Source: Cordylochernes scorpioides
Taxonomy: Eukaryota; Arthropoda; Arachnida; Pseudoscorpiones; Chernetidae
Length of the DNA stretch: 64,000 nucleotides
Direction of reading: 5' to 3'
Assembly (NCBI GenBank): GCA_030710605.1
Contig: CP092863.1
Span: 143,560,623-143,624,622 of the forward strand
In this document: piece after piece, positions 39,490-49,657 of the stretch
Layout: the number at the start of each line of letters is the position of its first letter
Numbering within the stretch: position 1 is the first letter of the stretch
Program-made: the position numbers and the translations under genes
The notes under the pieces: generated by a model
Told to the model about the DNA's origin: nothing
Databases searched by the model: none
Seen by the model: only the letters and a program-made list of their open reading frames with translations

Positions 39490-40757
39490 TATATGATATA
39501 AAAAGCCAACAATGAAGAGTGAATGTAATATAAAAAGCCAACAATGAAGAATGAATGTAAGATAAAAAGCCAACAATGAAGAGTGAATGTAATATAAAAA
39601 GCCAACAATGAAGAATGAATGTAAGATAAAAAGCCAACAATGAAGAGTGAATGTAAGATAAAAAGCCAACAATGAATAGTAAATGTAATATAAAAAGCCA
39701 ACAATGAAGAATGAATGTAAGATAAAAAGCCAACAATGAAGAGTAAATATAATATAAAAAGCCAACAATGAAGAATGAATGTAAGATAAAAAGCCAACAA
39801 TGAAGAGTAAATATAATATAAAAAGCCAACAATGAAGAGTGAATGTAAGATAAAAAGCCAACAATGAAGAGTAAATGTAATATAAAAAGCCAACAGAGTG
39901 AATGTAAGATAAAAAGCCAACAATGAAGAGTGAATGTAATATAAAAAGCCAACAATGAAGAATGAATGTAAGATAAAAAGCCAACAATGAAGGGTGAATG
40001 TAATATAAAAAGCCAACAATGAAGAATGAATGTAAGATAAAAAGCCAACAATGAAAAGTGAATGTAAGATAAAAAGCCAACAATGAAGAGTAAATGTAAT
40101 ATAAAAAGGCAACAATGAAGAATGAATGTAAGATAAAAAGCCAACAAAGAAGAGTAAATATAATATAAAAAGCCAACAATGAAGAGTGAATGTAAGATAA
40201 AAAGCCAACAATGAAGAGTAAATGTAATATAAAAAGCCAACAGAGTGAATGTAAGATAAAAAGCCAACAATGAAGAGTAAATGTAATATAAAAAGCCAAC
40301 AATGAAGAGTGAATGTAATATAAAAGCCAACAATGAAGAATGAATGTAAGATAAAAAGCCAACAATGAAGAGTGAATGTAATATAAAAAGCCAACAATGA
40401 AGAATGAATGTAAGATAAAAAGCCAACAATGAAGAATGAAAGTAAGATAAAAAGCCAACAATGAAGAGTGAATGTAAGATAAAAAGCCAACAATGAAGAG
40501 TAAATGTAATATAAAAAGTTAACAATGAAGAATGAATGTAAGATAAAAAGCCATCAATGAAGAGTAAATATAATATAAAAAGCCAACAATGAAGAGTAAA
40601 TATAATATAAAAAGCCAACAGAGTGAATGTAATATAAAAAGCCAACAATGAAGAGTGAATGTAATATAAAAAGCCAACAATGAAGAGTGAATGTAATATA
40701 AAAAGCCAACAATGAAGAATGAATGTAAGTTAAAAAGCCAACAATGAAGAGTAAATC
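39488..40757. repeat. Minisatellite, 32-bp unit, about 40 copies
   Basis: The unit AAAAAGCCAACAATGAAGA, GTGAATGTAATAT alternates with a variant in GTAAGAT. A few units are shortened (for example AGCCAACAGAGTGAATG at 39892, 40240 and 40617). Since 32 is not a multiple of three and the unit lacks minus-strand stops, all three minus frames stay open for up to 398 codons. It lies between two Helitron ends. Confidence 0.92.
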
Positions 40758-40808
40758 TCTAACTATATATATATAAAAATGAATGTATGTGTGTGTGTGT
40801 GTGTGTGA

Positions 40809-43190
40809 CAATTGACAATTGAAAATCATTTATTGTCATCTAGACAATTTTACATCTCACATGAGAGAGAGAGAGAGAGAAGAGGAAAATATAAACATAT
40901 AGAATTAAAGATATACATATATGGTCAAATTTACAAAGGGGACGAAGGTAGGAGACCTCGGCGCTGGAGGGTCCTGGACCAGGCGAAGAGCGGGTCCTCC
41001 ACCGCTTCTCCGAGCCCAAATGATTTCAACAGGAGGTCAGGGCGGCAAGGCGGCCCTAAGCTCAGATAGTCCCCTGAGAGTAAGGGAGTCCAAGTCCCGA
41101 GTGGAAAGCTTATCCAGGATTTGGGCGAGAACTTTCTTGTCCCCCGGCGAAAATCTCCCGAGGAAGTCCTTCCGATCCTCAGGGTAAAGCACCGCTTCCA
41201 CGAGGTCAAGCTCGAAAGAGTAAAATTGGGGTAAGGGCTTCGGATTGAATTCCTTCATCAATTCAAAGGTCAAAAGTTGCAATTCCTTGCAACGTTTATC
41301 GATTGGATCAACCTCCATTTGGGCAGATGGGGGAGGCGGAGGTGTGGCCATGGCCGGCGTCGACTCCCTCTTTTGGGGAGCGGGTGGTGCTGGCTCAGCA
41401 GGCCGAGGCGCAGGCAGTGTGGTTGCTGGAGGCACTGCGGCTGTACCGGTCCTCAGCTCCGACAAGACCTGTCGCAGGACCTTATAAATAGTACTATTAC
41501 TATCTCCTCCGGGCCTTAGGTTGAGGATTTGATTTACCAGGCCGGCAAGAGCATTGCTCTGCGGAGGGGTCAGATGGCGACCGCGCTTATGTGCCTTGGT
41601 CCTTGAGGAGAGGAGGTCCAGAACCTCCTCCCGCCCAAGGCCAAGGGCGTCAGTTCCAGCGAAGGACACGCTGGGACTTCTCTTTATGAAGGCTGCGAGG
41701 TCAATTCTCGTGCACTTCTTATTTGATGACGCGGAGGGAGGGATGGACTCCTCCGCGGCAGTCATCTCGATGTCTTGAGCGATGTTTGCAGGCCCGAGGA
41801 TCTCCTGGGATGCGGGATCACTAGGAGCCTGCGATGACGGATCAGGGGTCACAGGTGGAGGTGCAGGAGGCGTCTCCTCCGTAGGTGAGGCCGAGGGCGC
41901 TGTTGGTGATGGTCGGGGTGCGCCTGCTGGGTGGATTGCAGCTCGGGGCGCGGGCGAGGCACCGGAGATCTCCAAGGGAGGCGCCGGTGCTGAATGCTGG
42001 GGCGTAGGCCGCTGAGGCGGTGCAGGGGTGGTAGTTGGTGGGAGGCCGGCAGGGGAAGCTGGTGGGGCCGATCTGGTGGTGTTGACCCGCCCTGCAAGCA
42101 GGGGGCAGTTGGCCCTCCGGTGCCCTTGTCCGTGGCATCTGTCCGAAGATAGGTAGGCGGGCCAGGCCTCGCCTTTGATGGTGATGTTGAGGCGGGTGGG
42201 GAGCCTCTCGGTGGTCACTCCTTCGTGGAGGACGATGAACGCCTCACGGCGGCCGTCGGTGTAGGTGTAGGGGCCGGCCTTCATCATTTTGGGCGCGATG
42301 GATGTAATGCGCCCATAGGGCCCAAGGGCCTTGATGATGGCTGAGTCCTCCACGAAGAAGGGGAAGTTGCCCACCGTTATCCTCTCCGCTCTCTTGCGGA
42401 AAGGGAAAGCCCTGAGGAGAGTGCCCTCAACCTCAAGGCCGTTGTTTATGAGGCGCTCGGCGAGGCCTCTGTTGGCCAGACCCAGGAGTTGATGGCCATT
42501 AACCTTGGAGACTTGAACGACTCCGGCGGTTCCTCCAAGCAGCCTGTCCAGCGCCCTCAGATAGTGGAAAGGCTGCAGTTCAGGGCCGTGCTCTAAGTAG
42601 ACGCAGTGCTCCTCAGCAGAGGACGTCTGCCGCGCCCGGGCCTCCGCGATGTGGGCCCTGGTTGTCGGGATCTCCTGTGCCCGGGGCACCGATCGCGCCG
42701 ATGATTGTACTCGGCGACCACTCCTGGCGCCTCCGCTGTTGGAGGATGGTGTACCGGCCGTAGGCGAATTCGACGATTCGCGGCCCCTCTTCTTGTTCTT
42801 CACGACGGTAAAGTCGTCATCTGTCCCGGGGTTCATGACCTCGTCACAATCTGCCCAGTTCCTGATGGTAAGGGCAGCGCCATTAGATGACGAAGCAGCC
42901 GCCATGCCGGACGTGACGTCGACGCGCGCATCGGCCAGATTTACATTTCCGCCGTCAGCCGGCGGATTTACATATTCGCGAGAATTAGATTTTTCTCCAT
43001 AGATTTCTCCATGAAATTCGTTTTTGGCCGAATTTTCGCTACCGGTTGGAGTTAGGATGCTGGGCCTTCCAGGCTTTTGTCCAGTAGATCCTGGGCTCTC
43101 CGGCGATGTCGAATTCGACATGTTTAAGGAAACATTACAGCTTGCCAGAGGCGAATATCACGGAGCTCGTGCGACGCGTGGCCTCACGGT
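40809..43190 (-). mobile_element. Non-LTR retroelement with ORF1 only, inserted in an (AC)n tract
   Basis: On the coding (minus) strand the order is (AC)n, about 70 bp of 5' leader, ORF1, about 230 bp of 3' region ending TTTCAATTGTCAATTGTC, then (AC)n again. Both borders therefore lie in the same microsatellite. Some R1-clade elements are known to target AC-type microsatellites. No reverse transcriptase or endonuclease frame exists between the ORF1 stop (41037) and the 3' end. GC content is far above the surroundings. Confidence 0.7.
41037..43121 (-). CDS. ORF1/gag-like protein of a non-LTR retroelement, 694 aa
   Basis: An intact 694-codon frame from MSNSTSPESPG to ALPP. Residues about 165-240 (LEHGPELQPFHYLRALDRLL, VSKVNGHQLLGLANRGLAER) and about 245-320 (AERITVGNFPFFVEDSAIIK, YGRITSIAPKMMKAG, REAFIVLHEG) look like an RRM-type gag domain. 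A single zinc-knuckle remnant follows at about 336-348 (RCHGQGHRRANC); the first Cys expected three residues earlier is Ser. A Pro/Ala-rich middle and a helical C-terminal domain (KELQLLTFELMKEFNPKPLP ... KKVLAQILDKLSTRD) complete it. Such proteins bind the element RNA. The start ATG lies about 70 bp inside the 5' border. An intact frame in a copy without RT suggests recent mobilisation in trans or selection on ORF1. Confidence 0.75.
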   Translation of the reverse strand: MSNSTSPESPGSTGQKPGRPSILTPTGSENSAKNEFHGEIYGEKSNSREYVNPPADGGNVNLADARVDVTSGMAAASSSNGAALTIRNWADCDEVMNPGTDDDFTVVKNKKRGRESSNSPTAGTPSSNSGGARSGRRVQSSARSVPRAQEIPTTRAHIAEARARQTSSAEEHCVYLEHGPELQPFHYLRALDRLLGGTAGVVQVSKVNGHQLLGLANRGLAERLINNGLEVEGTLLRAFPFRKRAERITVGNFPFFVEDSAIIKALGPYGRITSIAPKMMKAGPYTYTDGRREAFIVLHEGVTTERLPTRLNITIKGEAWPAYLSSDRCHGQGHRRANCPLLAGRVNTTRSAPPASPAGLPPTTTPAPPQRPTPQHSAPAPPLEISGASPAPRAAIHPAGAPRPSPTAPSASPTEETPPAPPPVTPDPSSQAPSDPASQEILGPANIAQDIEMTAAEESIPPSASSNKKCTRIDLAAFIKRSPSVSFAGTDALGLGREEVLDLLSSRTKAHKRGRHLTPPQSNALAGLVNQILNLRPGGDSNSTIYKVLRQVLSELRTGTAAVPPATTLPAPRPAEPAPPAPQKRESTPAMATPPPPPSAQMEVDPIDKRCKELQLLTFELMKEFNPKPLPQFYSFELDLVEAVLYPEDRKDFLGRFSPGDKKVLAQILDKLSTRDLDSLTLRGLSELRAALPP

Positions 43191-43870
43191 CGGCGTGTGT
43201 GTGTGTGTGTGGTCTGTTTGTCCTTTATGCCTGACCAAACCACTCATTGGAACGCCATGAAACTTTGGGAAGTTATTTAGTATAGTACTGGGAAGGTTTC
43301 TAGCAAATAAAATTTTTGAAATAACTTTTCGCTTTAAAATAATCAAGATAAATATTCTAATTTATCTGTTATAATTCAACAATCTGCTCTGAATATTATC
43401 ATGATGATAGGATGATTTTGTAATGTAGAAAATTAGGAAAGACAAAATTCAGGATGACACGGCAATTTATTTGAGATAAGAATAATGATACAATTTCAAG
43501 GCAAGATACTATTCCTTTAACTTCCAATTACCGAGGGAACCAATTAATATTGATTTTATTCAACTTATCGAGTATTTTTCAAGGGACCGGGAAAAAATGT
43601 TCACTTTATTGAGAGATTCGTTAGACAAACCTTTACTCGGGTAAAACCCGGGCGAAGCCAGGTACGTCCATACAAGAATAATGATACAATTCCAAGGCAA
43701 GATACTATTCCTTTAACTTCCAATTACCGAGGGAACCAATTAATATTGATTTTATTCAACTTATCGAGTATTTTTCAAGGGCCCGGGAAAAAATGTTCAC
43801 TTTATCAAGAGATTCGTTAGGCAAACCTTTACTCGGGTAAAACCCTGGCGAAGCCGGGTACGTCCGCTAG

Positions 43871-44500
43871 TAATATAATAATAACAATAAAAAAGATATG
43901 TTTATAAATATTTAATAATCAAAAGGTTATTTTTACAAAAGATACACCATTAGAGAACAGTGTTATAACAGAAGATAAGGGGAAAAAGAAAATATTGAAT
44001 CTTTCCATGTTTTTTAACTTGGTTATCGGTCAGAAATAAATAAAATAAAGAAAGGACCCTTGGTTACTTCTTGTCTGTGAACCACTTTCAAAATTACTTT
44101 GTAAATTATAGGCTAAAATTCACAAAGGCAATTTCCAAAATGGGTTATAAAGGTAAACTCCTTTCGTCTAAGGGAGCTCTGCAATATTTTCTCCATATTG
44201 TTTATTTCCTTCTCAATGAATAAAAATAAATAAAAATATTCACCAACTTTTTCTCTAACTTTATATTATTTGAGTTATTTTTGGAATAAAAAAAAGTCAT
44301 TTTTATATTTTATCTTCCTCTAGGCAAAAATATTTTATGCTAGGTTTTATTTTCCGACAATATTTATTTGGTAATGTTTATGCGTTGTCTGAAATAAACA
44401 TCTACTTTATATTCTCGATTTAAAACCCAGTCCGAAGAAGCTATAATATTTCTGTCTTATACATGATTAAGTCTCTTATTAACTTTTACTTCCTCTTTAT
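43871..44500. other. AT-rich stretch without gene
   Basis: No supported coding frame or recognised repeat. Confidence 0.4.
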
Positions 44501-44504
44501 TTAC

Positions 44505-44780
44505 AGAGACTCCGTGGTAAATCCATGTATATGAAATTTCTTTTCCTCTAATTTACCCAGACTAATCTATTTATTGGCCTGATATTGTCTTAATTGAGTT
44601 TTCCTGTATATATATTTAATATTATACCATAATAATGTGATTAGCTTTGAAAATAATAATAATAACATTGTTTATTACTGGTACTGTTACTGTTATTCCT
44701 GTATGTATCCTACATTTCTGCTTGGAGAATCTATATAAGACTAAAAGGTCTTAATAAAGCTTTTTGTTGTTGTTGATTAA
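44505..44780 (+). repeat. Short retroelement (SINE-like) with AATAAA hairpin and GTT tail
   Basis: GAGACTCCGTGGTAAATCCA, CCTCTAATTTACCCAGAC, then a hairpin AGACTAAAAGGTCTTAATAA, AGC and a TTTTTGTTGTTGTTG tail. Homologues: 61950-62195 and, inverted, 10120-10385. The terminal hairpin with polyA signal and a simple tail are typical of LINE-mobilised elements. Confidence 0.6.
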
Positions 44781-45326
44781 GTCTCTTAAATTAGGTACTG
44801 CAGCGCTGGCAGAGACGCCATATTCATTGTACATAGTGTATATAATGCATATTATCTCTTTTTTTTTTAATATTACAGACTGTGTACTTTGAATGTATTG
44901 ACAAGATGTCAAAAAAATTGTCTTAAATAAGGTATATATTTAAAATCATCATTATTTAATTATTTTTCTTCTTCTTTCTTATCTCCACTCAATAATCATA
45001 TCAGGATATCAAGCTTGTAGAACTTGTTGATGGTGTCTGTTGGGGATGAGTAGAGCTCATATTAAATTATTAAAAAGCTTTTTCATAATTTAAGGTAGAA
45101 TTACTTTTTTAACCTACAAATGATCTAATTTTGTAAAATATACTAATTCATTACTAATGATTTTATTGATATTGGAGCTTTCAAGGTAAGAATTTAATAT
45201 CGAATGAATCTGGTGAAACCAAAGAATTGCAAGTTATTTTAACGGATAATTACTTTTCTTTCGAAATTACTCTATTTCACAAATATACACGAGAGGTGCA
45301 TTTAATTGTGTATAGCTATTTATATA
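44781..45326. other. AT-rich stretch; small fragment of the 129-bp repeat family
   Basis: CTTATCTCCACTCAATAATC to GTTGATGGTGTCTGTTGG (44985-45045) is the inverted match of the sequence around 32865-32915. No gene. Confidence 0.45.
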
Positions 45327-46776
45327 CAGTAGAACCTCCCTGTAAAGGACAAAACCTAGTTACAGAGCTAAAGTGTCCTTTAGGGAGAGTTGACCTCTTA
45401 CCAGATAGTTGCTACAGTAGAACTACCTCTCTGTAAAGGACAACACCTAGTTACCGAGCCAAAGTGTCCTTTAGGGAGAGGTGTCTTCTTCCCAGAGAGG
45501 TGCTACAGTAGAACTACCTCTCTGTAAAGGACAACACCTAGTTACAGAGCCAAAGTGTCCTTTAGAGAGATGTGTCTTCTTCCCAGAGAGGTGCTACAGT
45601 AGAACTACCTCTCTGTAAAGGACAACACCTAATTGCAGATCCAAAGTGTCCTTTAGGAGAGGTGTCCTCTTACCAGAGAGTTTGCTACAGTAGAACTACC
45701 TCTCTGTAAAGGACAACACCTAATTATAGAGCCAAAGTGTCCTTTAGGGACTGGTGACCTCTTACCAGGGAGTTGCTACAGTAAAACTACCTCTCTGTGA
45801 AGGACAACACCTAATTGCAGATCCAAAGTGTCCTTTAGGGAGAGGTGTCCTCTTACCAGAGAGTTTGCTACAGTAGAACTACCTCTCTGTAAAGGACAAC
45901 ACCTAGTTACAGAGACAAAGTGTCCTTTAGGAGAGGTGTCCTCTTACCAGAGAGTTGGCTACAGTAGAACTACCTCTCTGTAAAGGACAACACCTAATTA
46001 TAGAGCCAAAGTGTCCTTTAGGGACTGGTGACCTCTTACCAGAGAGTTGCTACAGTAGAACTACCTCTCTGTAAAGGGACAACACCTAATTATAGAGCCA
46101 AAGTGTCCTTCAGGGAGATGTGTCCTCTTACCAGAGAGTTGCTACAGTAGAACTACCTCTCTGTAAAGGACAACACCTAGTTATAGAGCCAAAGTGTCCT
46201 TTAGGGAGAGGTGTCCTCTTACCAGAGAGTTTCTACAGTAGAACTACCTCTCTGTAAAGGACAACACCTAGTTATAGAGCCAAAGTGTCCTTTAGGGAGA
46301 GGTGTCCTCTTACCAGAGAGTTGCTACAGTAGAACTACCTCTCTGTAAAGGACAACACCTAGTTATAGAGCCAAAGTGTCCTTTAGGGAGAGGTGTCCTC
46401 TTACCAGAGAGTTGCTACAGTAGAACTACCTCTCTGTAAAGGACAACACCTAATTGCAGAGTCAAAGTGTCCTTTAGGGAGAGGTGTCCTCTTACCAGAG
46501 AGTTGCTACTGTAGAACTACCTCTCTGTAAAGGACAACACCTAATTACAGAGCCAAAGTGTACTTTAGGGAGAGATGTCCTCTTACCGGAGAGTTGCTAC
46601 AGTAGAACTACCTCTCTGTAAAGGACAACACCTAGTTACAGAGCCAAAGTGTCCTTTAGAGAAGGTGTCCTTTTACCATAAAGTTGCTAAATAGTAAAAA
46701 TGGTAATTCTTCAAATGAAAACTGTCCTTTATAGAACGGTTTTCTTTAACGAGTGTCCTCTTATAAGGTTCTACTG
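45327..46776. mobile_element. Pogo-like MITE with an internal 91-bp satellite, 15 units
   Basis: The outer ends CAGTAGAACCTCCCTGTAAA and complement TCTTATAAGGTTCTACTG define the MITE. Between them a unit of about 91 bp (CTACAGTAGAACTACCTCTC, TGTAAAGGACAACACC, AAAGTGTCCTTTAGGGAGAG) recurs about 15 times. Each unit contains both the left and right terminal motifs, so the array consists of whole small MITEs joined end to end. Confidence 0.8.
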
Positions 46777-47329
46777 TTTTTCATATTGAAAGTATAACTG
46801 AGACACAAATTAATTCAAAAGTTATAACTTTTAATAGATGAGCTTACTAATATTAGAGAGAAACTTGTATTTAAGGTCAATATAAGTGTCATAGACACTA
46901 TATAAAGATAAGAACCTCTAGCAATAAACTTCGAAATTGATTTCCAACTTCTCAAAGTCCAATATTAAACACTCAGGGGAAGAAATTGATAAATAACAAA
47001 GTGAAATTCTACCAGAAAAAGAGGTAACAAGTTTTCTGGATGACGGAGGGAGGGTCAACAACTCTAGAAAATGTGGCGAAAGAAAAAAAAACAAGAAAAA
47101 AGAAACTTGCTAAAGTAAACAGAGATAGAAATGATCTTAAAAGTTTGGGAAAGTAACTTTATACGAAGTCGCTTTTTTTACAGAACACCTATCATCAAAT
47201 TCATTTTTATACACAATACATGCCATTAATTCATATTTAGCACTTTCAAATTAACATTTAAGTTTATTAATATTTTTTTTACGTTTATCATTACACTTCA
47301 CAATTTATCCTATCATCTTTCATCCTTAA
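46777..47329. other. AT-rich stretch without gene
   Basis: Nothing coding or repetitive was recognised. Confidence 0.4.
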
Positions 47330-47455
47330 GGTTAGAAATAATCTCATATTTCTTCTTAAAATAAATTTAGATTTTTCGTTCAAAAGAAACATTTGCGGTA
47401 TAATTGTCAAATTTCGTTCTACAATCATAAGCCGCATTATATTGCATTGTAATAT
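47330..47455. repeat. Arm of the tRNA-carrying foldback MITE
   Basis: CACTTCACAATTTATCCTAT, TTAAGGTTAGAAATAATC, AAGAAACATTTGCGGTATAA, AATCATAAGCCGCATTATAT. It is the complement of 9945-10110. Confidence 0.6.
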
Positions 47456-47724
47456 TATTCAATTTAGTTGCTTCAGTTGAAAAATAAAACCAAAACTCAA
47501 TACATTATTGATAGAATGTCCAATCTTTTACAGCTACAGAAGTATTCATTTTTATCCCATGAAGAAATGTGCGAATTTGTATATAACAAAGACACCAATA
47601 TAAAATTCAAAATTTTTATAGATTCATTTTATATTTTATTTTCTGTTTGAGAAAATCATCCTTTCAGTTTTAACTTTGTTTTTAGTCTGTGGTTTATTGA
47701 ATTCTATATAAAGTGAATTGTATA

Positions 47725-48003
47725 CACCTATCCCCCGATTTATACGGTACTTGTTTTACACGTTTTCGCTCTTACACGGTTTTCCAAATAAGTTTTTTTT
47801 TTTTGTTTTTATCGCACCATACTAAATGCTACTGTGATTGAACACATGCGCTGTGTACACATCTCACGAGGAATCCCGAGCTTATGTGCTGACTTGCTGC
47901 ACACGCACACTGTGTCTGTATTTATAATTTAAAAAAAAAAATAATTTTCAATTTACACGTTTTTCTCAGGAACGTATCTACCGTGTAAATCGGGGGATAG
48001 GTG
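47725..48003. mobile_element. Pogo-like MITE, CACCTATCCCCCG ends, 279 bp
   Basis: Left end CACCTATCCCCCGATTTATA, right end ACCGTGTAAATCGGGGGATAGGTG, with TA on both sides. It matches 31403-31686 without the terminal rearrangement. Confidence 0.85.
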
Positions 48004-48009
48004 TATAAT

Positions 48010-48370
48010 ACAATATAATGCGGCTTATGATAATAGAACGACATTTGAAAATGATCCCTTTTGAACGAAAAATCGAAATTTATTTTACAAGAAATAACGA
48101 TTATTTCTAACCTTAGGAATGAAGTATGAATTGAGAAGAGTAATAGAGAAGTAGCCTAGTGGACATGGCATCTGCCCGGTAAGCGGAACAATGTGGGTTC
48201 GATTCCTATCCCTGGACACTTTTATTTTTCCGTTTATCATTACTCTTCACAATTCATCATTTCATACTTCATCTCTAAGATTAGAAATAATCTTCATTTC
48301 CCTCTTAAAATAAATTTCGATTTTTTATTAAAAAAACACATGCGGGATAATTTTCAAATGTCTTTCTATG
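48010..48370. repeat. Foldback MITE with a tRNA-Thr-like core
   Basis: The left arm (AACGACATTTGAAAATGATC, AAAAATCGAAATTTATTTTA, TATTTCTAACCTTAGGAATG) and right arm (CATACTTCATCTCTAAGATT, AAATAAATTTCGATTTTTT, GGGATAATTTTCAAATGTC) are inverted. The tRNA-like sequence sits in the loop, so the transcript would form a long hairpin topped by a tRNA fold. Confidence 0.75.
48145..48217 (+). pseudogene. tRNA-Thr(GGU)-like sequence, 5' acceptor replaced
   Basis: D arm GCCTAGTGGACATGGC, anticodon loop CCGGTAA, B box GGTTCGATTCC and 3' acceptor CCCTGGA are kept. The 5' acceptor half is AGAGAAG in place of TCCAGGG, so the acceptor stem cannot pair. The T stem has one mismatch (GTGGG/CCTAT). T4 follows at 48221. 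Confidence 0.65.
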
Positions 48371-48499
48371 AATTGTATATAATTTACTAAAATGTATTTA
48401 GGTGCAAGTATCCCAAGCTGATTATCGCGTCCGATATGTCAAATAAAAAATTACTAATTAAAAGAAAAAAAAAACATTATTACGTACAATTATAAATTA
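48371..48499. other. Spacer, AT-rich
   Basis: Nothing recognised. Confidence 0.4.
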
Positions 48500-49180
48500 C
48501 TAACGGACGTACCCGGCTTCGCCCGGGTTTTACCCAAGTAAAAGTTTGTCTAACGAATCTCTCGATAAAGTGAACATTTTTTTTACCGGTCCCTTGAAAA
48601 ATACTCGATAAGTTGAATAAAATCAATATTAATTGGTTCCCTCGGTAATTGGAAGTTAAAGGAATAGTAACTTGCCTTGGAATTGTATCATTATTCTTGT
48701 ATGGATGTACCCGGCTTCGCCCGGGTTTTACCCGAGTAAAAGTTTGTCTAACGAATCTCTCGATAAAGTGAACATGTTTTCCCCGGTCCCTTGAAAAATA
48801 CTCAATAAGTTGAATAAAATCAATATTAATTGGTTCCCTCTGTAATTGGAAGTTAAAGGAATAGCATCTTGCCTTTGAATTGTATCATTATTCTTGTCTC
48901 AAATAAATTGCCGTGTCATCCTGAATTTTCTACATTTACAAAATCATCGTATCATCATGATAATATTTAGAGCAGATTGTTGAATTATAACAGATAAATT
49001 AGAATATTTATCTTGATTATTTCTAGGCGAAAAGTTATTTCAAAAATTTTATTTGCTAGAAACCTTCCCAGTACTATACTAAATAACTTCCCAAGTTTCA
49101 TGGCGTTCCAATGAGTGGTTTGGTCAGGCATAAAGGACAAACAGACACACACACACACATACCTTCATTTATATATATAT
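48500..49180 (-). mobile_element. Helitron-like element, minus, two 3' modules
   Basis: On the minus strand it runs from a TATATATAAATGAAGGTATG, (TG)n 5' end through TGCCTGACCAAACCACTCAT to the hairpin CCCGGGCGAAGCCGGG and end TACGTCCGTTAG (T for C in CTAG). A second hairpin at 48712-48730 marks a tandem 3' module. Confidence 0.8.
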
Positions 49181-49209
49181 ATATATAAATAAATATAAAT
49201 ATAATAATA

Positions 49210-49625
49210 CTAGCGGATGTGCCCGGCTTCGCCCGGGTTTTTACCCGAGTAAAGGTTTGTCTAACGAACATTTGTTAAAACAATTCTCTATAAACTTATT
49301 AAAAAAAAGAAGATATATTTTGATAATTTGAAACTTGTAAATTTGAATCTCTCGATAAAGTGAACATTTTTTCCCGGTCCCTGTGTGCCGTGTCATCTTG
49401 AATTTTGTATTTCCTAATTTTCTACATTACAAAATCATCGTTTTATCTAGTGAACATTTTTTTTCCGGTCCCTTGAAAAATACTCGATAAGTTGAATAAA
49501 ATCAATATTAATTGGTTCCCTCGGTAATTTTAAGTTAAAGGAATAGTATCTTCGCCTTGGAATTGTATCATTATTCTTGTCTCAAATAAATTGCCGTGTC
49601 ATCCTGAGATAATTCTACTTTTGAT
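49210..49625 (-). mobile_element. Chimeric Helitron 3' fragments, minus
   Basis: The 3' end is CTAG (49210-49213) preceded by GGGCGAAGCCGGGCACATCC. Upstream, pieces of two Helitron subfamilies are joined: CGAACATTTGTTAAAACAAT (subfamily of 11.4 and 61.1 kb) followed by main-family sequence (ATAAAGTGAACATTTTTTCC). No 5' end is visible. Confidence 0.65.
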
Positions 49626-49657
49626 AAATAATATTTAAGATTTTATTATATATATTA

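Larger units (their letters stand above)
40763..43870 (+). mobile_element. Helitron-like element split by a non-LTR retroelement
   Basis: The 5' part ACTATATATATATAAAAATG, AATGTATGTG plus a GT run lies at 40763-40808. The remainder resumes at 43195 (GTGTGTGTGTGTGTGGTCTG, TTTGTCCTTTATGCCTGACC) and ends TACGTCCGCTAG before a T. Two 3' modules are present (hairpins near 43645 and 43840). The other family members show that the two parts are normally contiguous. Confidence 0.8.

Noticed and set aside
39415..40829. Long minus-strand frames of 336-398 codons rich in Leu, Phe, His and Trp
   Set aside because: They are the three reading frames of a 32-bp minisatellite without minus-strand stops; there is no start context, domain or codon constraint.
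41245..42138. Several plus and minus frames of 60-117 codons overlapping the GC-rich gag-like ORF
   Set aside because: They are shadows caused by high GC and few stops; the 694-codon minus frame has the recognisable gag and zinc-knuckle features.
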